Shown here piece after piece: positions 1-13,012 of a stretch of 64,000 nt of DNA (positions are counted from its first letter, which is position 1; each line of letters starts with the position of its first letter). Source of the stretch: Apteryx mantelli (taxonomy: Eukaryota; Chordata; Aves; Apterygiformes; Apterygidae); assembly GCF_036417845.1 (NCBI RefSeq), contig NC_089984.1, positions 32,337,447 to 32,401,446 of the forward strand, given 5' to 3'. The notes beneath the pieces are model-generated. The model saw only the letters and a program-made list of their open reading frames with translations. It did not search any database and had not been told where the DNA came from. The position numbers and the translations under genes are program-made.

Positions 1-1023
1 GTGTTCAGAATATGAGCTAAAACTTGTAAGCTATTTGAGATCTCAGGTATCATTTGTAAATGCCCTGAGAAGTCCCTGAGAGTCATTAGGCATCAGCAAG
101 CACAGGATGGGGCCATGGAAAAGGTTTAATTCTCTTTCTGTAATGAAAGGCATGGTTTTCACAGCAAAAGCTAACCAGATCCTGAATTGCGCTGAATACC
201 CCTAACTACCTTGGAAGTACTTTCAAGAATTGGGTTCCACTTTCAGCCATTGCCACCCTGTTGTTTTCAAAGTGATCATCGGCAGCTGTGCACACATAAG
301 AGATATTGTACATTTACGGCAGTACAACTGACTAGCATTACTGCCGTGGTCTGGGCAAGATTCCTGTTGTGATGAACAGTTTTTCATCACATGGGATGAT
401 ACAGCTGAGAGGAAAAAGGAAGAGACAAATGAACTCTTGGCCAACTCACAGGCTTGTTCAGTGAAACTGGGATTCTGACAGAAGCAGTTAATTAGGAAAT
501 CATTTATGCACTGATTATCAGCGCTGTCTGCCTAAAAACACAGCACAGCACTTGTATTGAAGCAAGCAGAATGTAACTTTAGTACACTTGTGTTGTCAAT
601 TACCTGCCTAATAGGCTTATAATTGAAACCACTATTATCATGTAGTTTTCATAATAAGCAATAAACACTGTAAAATAATGCATGAAGCCCCTCCAAATCT
701 GTGGAGAGCATTTATAAATTGTGTAATCAACAACCGCTTACTTTGTGAATCCCCCAAAATTATTAAAAATAATGACAGTTCCCCAAGGAACTCTTCATAG
801 AAGCATCTCTAAAATTCAGGAGCTCTTTGATGAGATTCTGGATCTTAAAATAATGGCATGAAGTCAGGAGTTTTAAAACCTTATCCCAAGACTGATAACT
901 CAAGAGACACTTTGCCTTGACTTCAAAGAAGCTTGGACCAGGCCTATAAAAGACAAGGCATGCCCAGGTCTTGTGCAGTACTTCATTCATATAACACCAT
1001 TAGCAAAAAAGAAATATCATCCC

Positions 1024-1150
1024 TCGCATTTTTCAGATGCAAAAAGTGAGGCAGAGTGACTTGCCTAAAGTCAGCTGCCTTATCAGTGGCAAAGCAGAAT
1101 CCATATTTCCAGTTTCATCTGCTCTATCATATTCCCTCTCAAATTACCTG
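1024..1150 (-). mobile_element. MIR-like SINE fragment
   Basis: The plus strand is the complement of the MIR core and L2-like part: a ttttcagatg..aaagtgaggcag block followed by gtgacttgcctaaagtca and tcagtggcaaagcagaatcc. These are the well-known MIR landmarks in the right order, with modest divergence. Confidence 0.65.
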
Positions 1151-2026
1151 AAATCAGAAAAAAAATCCCTACAAGAATCATGTGGCTCAGCTTTCTCCTT
1201 ACCTGTTCTATTTCAAGTAAGGAGATGGAGGTCGGGATGACTTGAGACTGGCAAGTTAAAGTTCACAGAATCCCATTCTCTTTGCACCCTTCCCACAGCA
1301 TAATGAAGTTGAGAAAGAAATCTACGGGCTGGGCAAAATAAGAAAGTTGCTAGGATATAGAGAGATTTAGGTATCTTGCTTATTAGAGGACTACAGTTTC
1401 AATGTAACCCACACAAATTTGGCCGCTGACCATAATTAGAACATGAAGTGCCTCGAGGAGAATAATATTGCATGTGCTTCAGTATCAGGCTTGTTGTGGT
1501 TAACATTTTCCTTTAGGGAAAACATAATCCTATGTTATCTTTCCTTAACAATACATGGACCTGCTGTATTAAAGCAGATGCCCCATCTGAGAGAGGCAAA
1601 CACAAAATGAAGGAGTATTCTGGATACCTCAGAGAGTTGTGGCCTGTTAACGTCACTCCTATCTACCTATGGTCATTTCTAACCATGCCCTTCTTCAATT
1701 CACTGCTCTGTTCCAAGTCACTTGCAGACAAATTTCCTCCCATTATTTGGGAAAAGAACCACAGTAAATATCCGCCTAGTAGACATTTTTCTTGATTTCT
1801 GATCATTGCCTGTTAAGAATTATCTCTTCTTGTGAACCAACTGGTGAGTCTAGCACTGATTCAGTTTATTGCTAACATCACTAAGAACATATTTAGACAA
1901 TACATTCTGGGAGCAGGGATAAGGAAACATGCTAAGCTCCCAGACAGAAATAGTGGCAAGAAATTGTGACCTTTCCAGGTTTATCTAAGTCATTTAACTA
2001 GCCACTTCTCACCATATAGCCACTGA

Positions 2027-2061
2027 GTTAACTGCAAGTTAACGGAGTTAACTGAGTTAAC
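2027..2061. repeat. Four GTTAAC palindromes spaced 9-11 bp
   Basis: GTTAAC occurs at 2027, 2038, 2047 and 2056. The last two units are exact 9-base copies, so this looks like a short degenerate tandem repeat. GTTAA is also the HNF1 half-site core. Confidence 0.8.
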
Positions 2062-2956
2062 TTTTTCTCATGAAAAGCCCAATGAGTTAGTGACTATTTG
2101 AAAGCAAGACAGATGAAACAATGTGACCTCTTTCACTTCCTTCGCTCTATTTTAGTACCTTCATTTCAGTCAGATTTGACTGGGATCTTTATGATTAAAC
2201 AGAATGCATTATTCTGCCTTGGCCTAATTTGTGTAATAAGTTAGACATTTCACTGTAGGTTCCTAAATGATAGCTGAGCCACTTAGCAAGTTTTACCTTT
2301 ATTGCACAACTAATTCTTAGCTTCAAATAACTCCTGGGTGTGTATATAAGAGCCTTTTATTCTCAGAAATTCAGGGTAATAAAATAATACAGACAGGAAA
2401 ACTGTGCATTTCTTACGTTGCTAGTTTCTATACCCAACAGTATGCAAGTAAGAGATGTGCCTTCCTTTAACTTCCTGAGGGCCCCCCCCGCCCCCACAAA
2501 AAGCCTATTTACAAATGGATTGACTTAAAAACTGCCTTTCTCAAGCACCTTAACTGAGGATCAGAATTTATTTCCAGAATTCCCTTCACCATGTCCTTAC
2601 TGTGCTTTAACACAGTTGTCCAATGTCGTCCTTGGCTTTCTCTTGGGTAAATCCTTTGATCCTTTTTTCCATTCCTGAAAAGTTAGCCAATCTTAAACCC
2701 AAGCAAAATGGTGTGCACTACACACAAAATTCTGCCTATTTTCTAAACACACTTTTCATAGGAGACATTTCAATCACAGTCTCCATTTTCTGACATTTCC
2801 TATAGATACCATTCCCATCTACAGCAATTAAAGACAGGAGACGAACTATAAAACCACTGGTGTCATCTCTAAGTGTTATCTGACATAGCTATAGGTGATT
2901 TGGGTTTGGGGATGCTGGAGTTCTGTTCCTGTTTCTCCTAATAAAAATTCACCTAA

Positions 2957-2985
2957 TAATAAAAGTCATCCTAATAAAAGTCATC
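2957..2985 (+). repeat. 15-bp tandem duplication
   Basis: The block taataaaagtcatc occurs at 2957-2970 and again at 2972-2985, with a third partial unit upstream at about 2938-2946. Confidence 0.8.
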
Positions 2986-3544
2986 TCATTCCTATAAAAA
3001 GGTTTTATTTACTTTCTGTACATAAGTCAGTATCCTTTGCTGTGCTGCATGCCTCTTTCAAGGACATTTAGCTGGTTTCTGGCTGTTTTCAAGTCAGATC
3101 TGAAAAATGTCTCAGTGCCGCTTTCTTCTGTGGGCCTGCAGATGACAATACCATGCTCAGACCGCCTATTTTTATGCTGTCTTTTTACCTCATGAATATC
3201 TTCCTGGCAGATCTCTGGTAGACACTCTGGAGCTCCGCTGCTCTGAGGGTAATTATTCTGCTTGCAGAGAAAGTTTTGAGGCTTGGTTGTTGGAAAATTT
3301 TGTTTCAGAAAAGTATATTCTGAGGTGCTAGGGGAAGGAAGCGGTAAAAGCAAGGTTCAGAAGAACTACGGTGATCTGATCTTCCTTAGAAGGTGGCTTT
3401 GCAGCCAGGCCCCTGTGACAGCGAATGCTTTGCTCCTAGCTACGATAGTCTTCGTCCTGGGCTTTGTGATCCTGCACTGCCCAGAAGAGCTCAGCTGTCA
3501 TATTTAGCTCATTTAAACTTTCCCCACTAGATCAACCCCTCTAG

Positions 3545-3802
3545 CATTTCTCTCCGAATGCCAGTTTGTTGATATCACTCTGGTGCCCTGGACTGAATAT
3601 AATATTCCAGGTGCAGTCACAGCCAAGCTGTATGCAGGAAAATGACTGGCTTTTTTTTTTTTTTCTCCTTAATGTAATCTTTCTCTGACTGTAGCCTGCA
3701 TTACCCTTCCTTTTCATGCTATATCACATTGCAAATTCATATATGATTTCTCTATTACTTGCCCTCAATCTCTTTCAACAGTACTGCTTCATTCCATTGA
3801 CT
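3545..3802 (-). mobile_element. Old CR1-like LINE fragment
   Basis: The plus strand reads like the complement of an amniote CR1 3' part: a tggtgcccaga-like block, an attccaggtgcagtc-like block, then atatcacattgc and ctctttcaacagtactgc-like blocks in the order known for CR1. Several indels and substitutions show that it is old. It is non-autonomous and truncated at both ends. Confidence 0.65.
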
Positions 3803-6800
3803 ATAGCATTAATTTGTTGGTGTTTATAGACCAGTGAGTGCTATTGTGTAAAAGGCTGGACTACACGATGTAGAGACAATATAATACTGATGGCAGCCAG
3901 ACAAAGAGAAAATTGACAATCCAAAAATAGAAGGGAAAGGCAGAAGAGGAGACAGAGTTTGGTGAATAATGGATCTTTCATTTCTGTGGTACATCAAAAA
4001 AAGATTTAAAAAATTGCTCAGGGACTTTATGGAAACAAACATTTAAAAACACAAATGCAAAATCTGAAACACAAGAAAATATTAATTCTGAATTTTACTG
4101 AGGTAATTTTTTTTTAACTTGAAATTAAAAGTCTTTGGTTTTTTTAATTTGTTTTTTCTTGAGGTAATGTAATAGTTCTAAAATCTCTTTAAGGGAAAAA
4201 TATTTTTAAGCTTAAAACCCCTTTGTATTCATTCTTTAACAAAAAATGACCCTTCAAAGCAAAAAGTTGTAATTTTTTCCCATTTTTGAAATTTCTTCTT
4301 TTTTTGGTTGACAGTATTAACCAAATTTGATATTAGTAAGCAAATTCCAGACGAGGAGAGAAATAAACTAGAAAGTGGGGAAAAAATCAAAAAATACAGA
4401 CTTTCAGATCCCACTCAGTTTTAGGCAAGTAACGGAGGTGTCTGAGTCAGGTGCCCGGATGCTGTGCACTTCCACTGGAATAAATGGGGAGAAACAAGCT
4501 TGCACTGGAGGAGCTGCACCTGAGATCCAAATCTCCCTTCAGATCAGTGTCTATGTCTCTTCCTTGAAAATACAAGGTGCTGCAGGTGACTAGACTCTCT
4601 AATCAGACTTTCTGCTGAGGTACCTACAGAGAGGCAGAATGAAACCAAACCAATGCCTTTTAAAAGATATATTTGTATTCTTTGGTTTCATGGCCTTTCC
4701 TCATACACATCTGGTATCTCTGAGCCTGGGGAAAAGGCTGGTGAGTTGGTATGGTTTATTTATAGTAGTGTACAGTTGCATCATAGGTTATGGAAGAACA
4801 GCATAAAATCCTCATGCTTGTTTGATGAATTATACAACTTGCTGGCAATAACACCCCGACTACTGGCATGGATATCTGGGCCCTGCATTAACAACACCAA
4901 AAGATACTGACTCAAATAATCATACCAAGGAAGACTGGAAAATGGATCCAGGTGCCCTAAAGAATCATTCACCCTTAATTCTCTTGCCTTTCTGCTTCTG
5001 TCAAGAGTAATTTTAACTCCTCTTTAGGGTTTTGCAGTGGCCCAGACAAATAATTCTTCCTCACCCCTCTTCACCCCGGAGGAAAGCAACAGGCAGTTAT
5101 ACTAGCTCTTTGTTCAGCTCCAGGCTGTAATGTGGGCGTGATTTGTCTTACCGGCCCGGCAATCCGTAAGCCTGGGCCTCCCCAGTAGAAAAGCCCCTTT
5201 CCTCTGCAATGGGTCGAAAACACAAAGAAGCTCCAATATCCAGGATGCTTTCCATGTCCCATCTTTTTTAACTGTAGGCCCATGATGTTGTAACTGCTGC
5301 TTTCCAGGAACATTACTTTCAAAATATTTATCCTGTTATTTACATTGTAGGAAAAAGTCATGTGAAGCTTACCACTGACCTCTGTGAAACAGTATCAATG
5401 CAACTCAACTGGCAAAAGAAGTAAATGATAGCTGTTGTGAGACTGCTTTGTTTGATCCTTTTTCTGTTAACACTCCATTACAGTAATTGCCAGATCCCTT
5501 CTTTTTCCAAAGAAAGCTGACTTCCACAGTAATCCCTCTGTGTTGTTCTAACTGATATCAGAGCCAGCAGGCTGCCATAAAGGTCCAAAATTTTTCCCTT
5601 TGAAAGAGAGCAAACACTCACATGTTATGAGGTGTTAGCTGCTTTCTTTTTTTGACTGTGACAAGATTAAATCCTTACGCTGTTTCTACAAGAACTAATG
5701 AATGATAACCACAGAGTCAGTGCATTCCTGGGAGCCAAACGATGTCACCAGACCACCAATTCTCTGGTCAGAATCTGCTACTCAAAAGCTGCAGATTCAT
5801 GCTCACAATTTCAGCATGCAAAACTGCAGCTGCAAATTTCTGTAGGATCGGCTGATACTCATCCACAAGGAATGCTTGCCTGAACATGCTCTTACATGCA
5901 GGAATCTCTCATCTCTGCCACTGAGTGACACAATTCTCCACTCTGTCTGCAGTGACATAATGTCCATGGAGAATACTTTCCTTTAACTGGTGTTGGGCCT
6001 CAAACAAGTCTCCCTTGTGTCTGTTCTGTGAATCGATGTCTACATTGCCAAGAAGAAATTTTTGCCAACAGATATCAAACCAGTTGATACTGAAGCTTTT
6101 GATTAAAATGAACTTAGAATCAACTAGCCTTCATAACTAAATAGTTATCTGAGTGGTTATTATGTCTTTTCTGTGAGACATCTTATCATAGAGGCAGATT
6201 GAGTGTATTAAACTAATTTCATGTTGTAGAGACTGGCAGTGATGACTTTATCAGCCTTTGCTAGACAAACTTCCTCTCGTCTTCGCCATTGTGCAATGTG
6301 TGGAGTGACAGAACAGCTCTGCCGTGGTTGAGGCACTCAGAGTGAGGAATTTCCATCTAGCTTCTCGGCTCTTCCCAGTGGTTCTCTTCTCAGTGACTAG
6401 CTCTGCTGCTTGATAAAAGAATGGATACGGAAGTTCAAATTATGGCTGTGTTTAGCTTTGAAAAATTAGAAACAGGACAAATCTCCACTTCTCATCAACT
6501 TTGCCTGAATTATGCGCTCTGGAGGAGTTGAAACTTCCCTGTTTCTGAGACTGTAGATTACAGCTGCAGTCAGGACATGAACCTTGCCTCAGGTTGGGGC
6601 TTTCAGCTCATCCAGACTCTTGGCTCTGTGGCAAGGGACCTGGGAGCCCTTCAGGGCCTGTTTGCAAGCCAGTCTGAAGTATGACAGCCTCAACAGAGCA
6701 CAACCTGTAAATGAGCATTCCCATATTTCACAAAACAATTTGGCTAGAAACCAGGCAGGTTTCTACAAGACATTTATCAAAATGGATCCCTCTATGTAAA

Positions 6801-9474
6801 TCTTTTTTGGGCTCACCGAACCTATTTTTTTCTGACAATGACTTACTGAGGCAAAAAATTCCTGATCAACTTCACAGTGTTTTACCTTCAGTTTTCTGAA
6901 GTTGTTTTTTAAGCTGTGTATCTGCAGAACGAACATTCAGCTCTCAAAACTGCACCGTTTTTAAAGGGCCTTTAACTGCAGAATTACACACAGTTGAACA
7001 GATCTCCAGTCTGCATTAATAATAATATACTATTTCAAGTCCAATTGTCTTTCCCCTGCCCTTACATTTTTCAAACTGTTGCATTGTTATATTATTATCC
7101 ATCAGCGTGTAAAAAATCTTCTAGTCAGGGTTGTCCGACCTTTAAAAATATAAAGAAATTCTTCTTATAAGCTTATAAGATTGTGGGGTAGCTATTCCAC
7201 GTCACAGGAAGGTTTAATCCAACGTGGTTCCATAGATTTTGGCAGGCCTTGAGTCTAGTCTAGAGTCACCAACTAAAATAAGACTAGAAAAAGTACTAAA
7301 AGTTCTTGTGGGTAATTCTTTCATTCAATATATTCTAATATTTTTGGAAGATGTTAAGGCTCTTGTCGAACTCTGGATCAAATACAGCATGAGCTGTACC
7401 TTTCTTTCCATGTGTTTCAGTTCTCTTTGTTAAATAATGGATCTGAGCAATCCAAACATCTCTCATGTGAGGATGCTGGAATTAGATACCCTCCCTTATG
7501 GTTCGTGTTCAGGCAAACCTTAATGGCAATATAAAGTTAATATTGAAATGAACTTAGATGAGAGCATTTTCTTCTATATATTTATGGTTGCTGGGTTGAT
7601 TTCTTTTGCATTTAGAGGAAAGAAAATAACTTCTTCAGAGGTGTTTTTCCTCAGTTTTGAGTCTTTATATTCAAATGTCAATATGCAATGTTGCAAGATG
7701 GATATTTATAATTACTCTGATTTCATTAGCTAAAAAGCCAGAATTAGATGGTAAAAATTAGATTTTAATGAACAATTTCAACATGAGGAAGTTATGAATT
7801 GGTGTCTTGAGGATATCATCGTGACTTAGAAATGAGGCAAATTAGACAAGTCCAAAAGGAAAAAAAAATGGCAAGGTTGAGAGGAGATTAAAATAACTTC
7901 AAACATGGTGAAGGGGTAGAGGGAAGAGAGAAGAATATGGAATTAGTTCTAAAATCTTAATGCTTGTTTTAATATTGCAAAATAGTTCTGAACAACTGTT
8001 AGCAACTGTGGAAAAGACTTCAACAGCAGACAAACATAGGGCTGGGGAGAATAAAGGTATCCAGCAGAGCAACACATGCTGCTATTCCACCCATCAGTGT
8101 TTTGAAATCAGTGACACTTGCATTAAAATGAGAGGACATACCAACTGTATACATAATAACCACTTGTTCTTCAAAATAGGCCCATAGTGGCTTTGTTCTT
8201 TCAGGCTGTGAAGGTGTTGACCCCCAGTGTGATGGGTCTTAAAGCAGTGAGAAGGGAGAGACATTCACCAACAAGTCTGAAATGATCAGAACAGAACCAG
8301 TGTTTCAAAATGTAGGGATGAAAGGCAGCTGTTTACCACACAGTAAATGGAAAAATAAATACATAAATCTCTTTACCACATAATCTACAGTTTGCAATAT
8401 AGCTCACCATCCTGTAGTGGACATCTGAGTTGGACAGTTCTTGGCTAGAAGCTTTTATGAACTGAATAGATGTGACTGAGAAAGAAAGAGAAGGGAAACA
8501 GCAAAATGAAGAGGTGATCTGACTTCTTAAAAGGTCAAACACTTGGAAACAAATCTTAGGTGTCCTGAATCCTAATGCAATATCATCCTCATTAGACTGT
8601 GTCATGGCCTAAAGCAAATGCTCAGTATAACCACAATTTTACTGCAACCGTTTTAGCATGATGGCTTTTGTGGCATACACATGTCTCATTTGTTATATAC
8701 AGCCATGCAAGCCACACAGATGACTGTTAATGTTACCCTCTCTCCCCCTCAACTATTAAATAAACTCAGAAATTACAATGACATTAAAAACACTTCGAGC
8801 AATTTTATGTGATCATTAAGCCAGAATATTCTACTCTGGAGGCTTCTGCTATTCAGCCGCCTTGAAATTACTTAGATCAATTAACTGCATTATATTTTAT
8901 ATGGAATATAGGAATGTCTTTTTTGCCACTGTGGGGAAATATAAATAATGAAACAAGGAGAAACTCCAGGAAACCTTTCTAGTCCTGTGCTGTTTTTTTC
9001 TCTTCTGAATGTTTTTACTTGGTTAGGCTTGCTTTTTCTTGGTGACATATAGTCATATATCTCTATAATCCAAGCATTTTAGCAGTAAGAAAGTCTATAA
9101 GCCCCCCTTACTATGCAGTCCCCTTGTCCTTAGGTGACAGAGAAGAGCAATAAGAAGGCATAAGCCAGGATTCTTTCATTAATTCAAAATACTTGACTAT
9201 ATCATTGAAGCTAGGAGCCTGGTTGCTCTGCATCCTGGAGAAGAGGAAGAACCGCCGGAGGATGCTTTATGTTACCAAAGATTTGAGGTACCCTCTCAAA
9301 CTGCTCTCTGCATCCACTGTTCAGATCTTACAGCACAGAGAAAACCTGAGAGTCCCCTTCATGGGACAGGACTCTGCTCTGGAAGTTGTTGTCCAAATAT
9401 AGAACAAAACTAGTTCACCATCCTTTGGAGCTCAGAGTTAAATGGGTAAAAAAGGGCAATACGGGGATGAGGCA

Positions 9475-9535
9475 GAGAGAGCTGGAGTGATTCACCAGAC
9501 CCAGAACTAGGATCCAGGTCTCTTAATGGACGTTA
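9475..9535 (-). mobile_element. Possible short MIR-like remnant
   Basis: A short stretch reads gagtgattcaccagaccc..aactaggatccaggtctctt, like the complement of a MIR core. It is too short for certainty. Confidence 0.35.
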
Positions 9536-9612
9536 TCTGAAGGGTAATGCGCCTTTGGAAAGAATGAAGCATGACAACATCGGACTTTACCATGAAGTGA
9601 AGTTGGAATTAT

Positions 9613-9631
9613 ATTAATTAATTAATTAATT
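9613..9631. repeat. ATTA tetranucleotide repeat
   Basis: Nineteen bases of perfect (ATTA)n followed by AT-rich sequence with further ATT units. Confidence 0.9.
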
Positions 9632-9859
9632 CATTTATTTTATTAATCACTGCAATATTGTCATTATTGTGATGTGTTCATTTATATTTTATTCAGAAAC
9701 TGGGCTGTTTTCTTTGCCAGTGATCATAATCTTTATTACCGGTGATTACCACTTTATGAGAACGTTTCTAGTCTCCAGTGTTATCTTGGGATATGACCTT
9801 GCAGGAAAGGTCATTAGTCATTAGTGTTAATGATTAGTGTCCGGCTAGAATGATTAGCT

Positions 9860-10200
9860 GGTCAAGTGCAATGTGAGAGTGGCTGCAGACAAAGCATTGC
9901 TCTCTGTAAAGTGGAAGGGCTAAAAGATAGTTTTCTAGCTTACAAGAAAGCCGATTGAAAGGCTGCATAATTAAATTCATTGTGTGCTGTGTCCATCCTG
10001 CAGAACCTAATAAGACTTACTCAGAAAATGGCTCTGATAGCCTGGCTCCCAGCACCGTGTTAATTCTCCTGCTGTTGTGCAGCCCAGCCACCAAATTATA
10101 TTTATGCAGGATTGATTAGTACCATTCTCCATAAACCTAATGTAAACGAGGAGTATTAGCAGGGAGTTATATGGTGACTTATGAGAAATGAAACACATTT
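9860..10200. promoter_or_regulatory. Candidate conserved non-coding element
   Basis: This block is complex, without simple repeats or transposon landmarks, and rich in TAAT/ATTA homeodomain cores and TGCA-type words, directly after a cluster of ATTAG motifs. Large deserts near developmental and neuronal genes such as SORCS1 often hold such enhancers. The call is from sequence texture only. Confidence 0.25.
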
Positions 10201-10789
10201 TTAAACAGGGATACTGTGATATATAAATTAAAAACCAAGGGATTTACATTCAAATATCAATGGTCCACTGCATCAGGGATGGTTTTGCTTTGCCTTGGCA
10301 CTGAAATATGTTTGCAGAGATAGAGCTGTGCTCAGGTAGGTGCAGCTGAACATCCTTAGGTATTTCAAGAGTCATCAGCTTCTACATTATAAAACCAAGA
10401 AGGGACTGGATATTATCTTCTAATGAATTACTTGTATAACACGGATGTTCCAACTTGCTTGAACTACCTAGTGCTTAAGCTTTTTCTAGGCTTATTTTTA
10501 GGAAATAAAACCAAATGAATCTATAAACATTTGATAGTAATTTGAAATTGTCCAGTGTTGCCATGACGGCTTTTGCTGCATTATTCTAATTTATCTTATT
10601 GCACAGATTATTCATTTAACTTTTGATGCTACCTATTGGATTTACTATAGCTTTATCAGGTTGAATTTCATTAGTAAACTCCTCCTCACCACAGAAATCC
10701 CTATGAACTGGAATGAAGCCATCCCATCTCTTTTATGACATCTCTTTTGGCCGTGTTTTTCCGTACTTCACTCATTTCTCTTTTCTGAT

Positions 10790-11050
10790 GGATTTACAAC
10801 TGATCAACATCCTTCTTGAACTGCAAACACCAGACCTGGACATAATATTCCTGCAGTGATTGCAGCATTACCAAATGCTGAGGAAATACAGCATCTTGAT
10901 TTCTACTCAGAATTCCCCTGTTTATACTGTAATAAACGTTTTTGAGCAGAGTCTTATGTTGACAGCCTCGTGTTCACCTGGTTTAAAAACCGCTATTCTT
11001 GTTTCAAATTCACTACAGCAGAATTCTTCTCTCCCCCACTTACATAGGCT
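10790..11050 (-). mobile_element. Old CR1-like LINE fragment
   Basis: A second decayed CR1 piece in the same orientation. It starts with an acatccttcttgaactg-like block, then cagacctggacataatattcc, and continues through the region where CR1 has the tail of its reverse transcriptase ORF. Similarity fades after about 11000. The region from about 10670 may also belong to it. Confidence 0.6.
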
Positions 11051-12099
11051 GTAGCTACATCTAGCCCTCTTTGTTCCCCTCCTGCCTCCGTTAGGATACA
11101 TTAGTTACATATAGATTGATTTCCTTAGGAGCTGAAGGTGCAAGGATCTTTGCGGTAGGAGCTAGATACCTATGCAGAAAGCATATCGGACATATCGGGT
11201 GAGTCTGCAACTTTGTGAACGCTATATGCCCTAAGCAGCCAGTCTAGATACTACATGTAAGCAAACAGAAGAGGGCTACTATTTGTTTGCTTTCTCTTCA
11301 GAGAAGCTGAGGGAATAAACCAAAGATGGGTGATTATTCATGTCTATTTTCTTACATTTTTCCCTAAGAAATTGCAGATAGATACTGCCTGAGATAAACA
11401 GACTTAATCCTATCCAGTATGGCAATTCTTATCTTCCTTGTAGGGGAAAGAAAAGAAAGAAGAAGAAAGCTAATAGCTAATATTGAAAATTACAATTCTG
11501 TCCCAAAAGTGAGCAGAACAAAAAAACACAACTGAGAAAAGCATTCAGGAGTCACATCAATACACAGAGACCTCTTTAAGTCATACTGCTTGAACTCCCT
11601 ACATTTCGCTCAGGACCGGGCTCTGACTGCAGCCCTGCTCTCTCTAACTAGCAGAAGCCTCCGCACGGATGCAGGTGGATGTGTGTATGAGACACTCACA
11701 ACCCTGGACACCGTGCCAGGCCAGCGCTTGAAACAAAGGCTGAAAACGAGCATGTCCTAAGACTCTAAATGCGGAAACTATCAGAGACTGACGCTTTCTG
11801 TGGAACTGGTAGAGAGAAGGATGTGGAAACATCCACAGACCAAGCACTTACACAAGCGCCAGCTTATTTATGCTCACCAGTCCCAGTAGGCTGCATAGTC
11901 TGGGAGACATAATTCTTCGCTTTGTGAAGAAGGATGGTAGAAGCATCAGAAATAAGACAGAGCCAATAACTTAGCTGACACGATTATCAACTTACATTTA
12001 TCTCCCTCTGCAAGCCCCAGTCTAGTTTTTTTCCAAACCGGTTCAAAGCATTTGCAATGAGAATCCCCAGCTAATCTCTTTTTTTCTATGCCAAGGTAT

Positions 12100-12520
12100 A
12101 CTTAGCAATTACATTGCAGCGGGTTACGATATTTTTCTAATAAGCGGAAGTGCTATGGAAGCTTTTATGTTGTTTTCTTTTTTATTTGGTTAATACACTT
12201 TTAGTGTGTGTGAATGTGTGCCTGTGTAATGTTTTGTTAATGTGACATTTATTCTGCTTTCCTTCCAGCCCCTCATCAAGCATGTCTGCAAATCAATCTG
12301 GTTTTGTGTTTAATGCAAGTTATCAATCATCTTTTCATGAGCAAATGGTTTCATATTAAGGGGAAGAAAACATTCTAATGTATTCATTCTATTATTGTTC
12401 CTTGGAAAAGATCCAGATCTGCAATAAACCAGTGATTGGAAATGTACAAAGTATTTTAATATCCTAATTATTTTGATTTAACTTCCTCTAATAGTTTAAA
12501 TTGATACAGAATTTATTTAG
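12100..12520. promoter_or_regulatory. Candidate conserved non-coding element
   Basis: Repeat-free AT-rich block with GCAAAT, ATCAAT and TAATTA words (tgcaaatcaatctgg, cctaattattttgatt). Same reasoning and the same weakness as the other candidate blocks. Confidence 0.22.
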
Positions 12521-12983
12521 AATCCATTAGAAAGGGATTCCCCCCCCAAGCAGTTCATAAATACAAACTGAACTTAAGCTTAAGACAAAATTTATTGTTT
12601 ATATTCCAAAATGCCAATGCTATGAGAGGGGGAAGTTTTTGTGTGAGAAAGCCAGGTGGAGGGAATGAAAAAAAAAAGAGGCAAACAAAGCTGCTATATA
12701 TACATTCAATTATTATTTTAATATTCATCTCATTTGAAGAAATTTGTTGCAATGGCAATTTTTCTGTCTTCAAGAGATGATAATCAGACGCCCACTGACT
12801 TCCTACACTGCTGGCACTAACACAGGTTTGACTTTGTGAAAAGATCTATTCAAAACTGCATCTCTCCCTGCCTACATTTTTTTTTTCATGTTAGCTGCAT
12901 TTTTACCCTGCTGTTACAGTCATGCTTTGCACTTCTCACATAAATTTCAGCAGAGATCTTCACAGGAATGAATATGGCTTAGT

Positions 12984-13012
12984 GGTATAGACCTATAGCT
13001 TAGGTCTATACC
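12984..13012. repeat. Perfect 12-bp inverted repeat with 5-base loop
   Basis: The left arm GGTATAGACCTA (12984-12995) is the exact reverse complement of the right arm (13001-13012), separated by TAGCT. It lies in intergenic DNA. No gene is adjacent, so it is not called a terminator. Confidence 0.9.

Larger units (their letters stand above)
1..3544. other. Intergenic block, no gene
   Basis: AT-rich non-coding sequence downstream of SORCS1. Apart from the MIR-like fragment at 1024-1150, the GTTAAC cluster, the 15-bp duplication and a C-rich run at about 2481-2496, I see nothing. Open frames here, including a 108-codon one at 3027-3353, have no recognisable protein features. Confidence 0.6.
3803..10789. 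other. Intergenic block, no gene
   Basis: AT-rich non-coding sequence. It contains the MIR-like remnant at 9475 and the ATTA repeat. A homeodomain-type motif cluster at 9811-9857 is followed by a candidate conserved block at about 9860-10200. No coding region was recognised. Confidence 0.6.

Noticed and set aside
3027..3353. Minus-strand 108-codon frame next to a CR1 fragment
   Set aside because: I considered a CR1 ORF remnant, but the translation shows no reverse transcriptase or endonuclease motif and the neighbouring CR1 piece starts only at about 3545.
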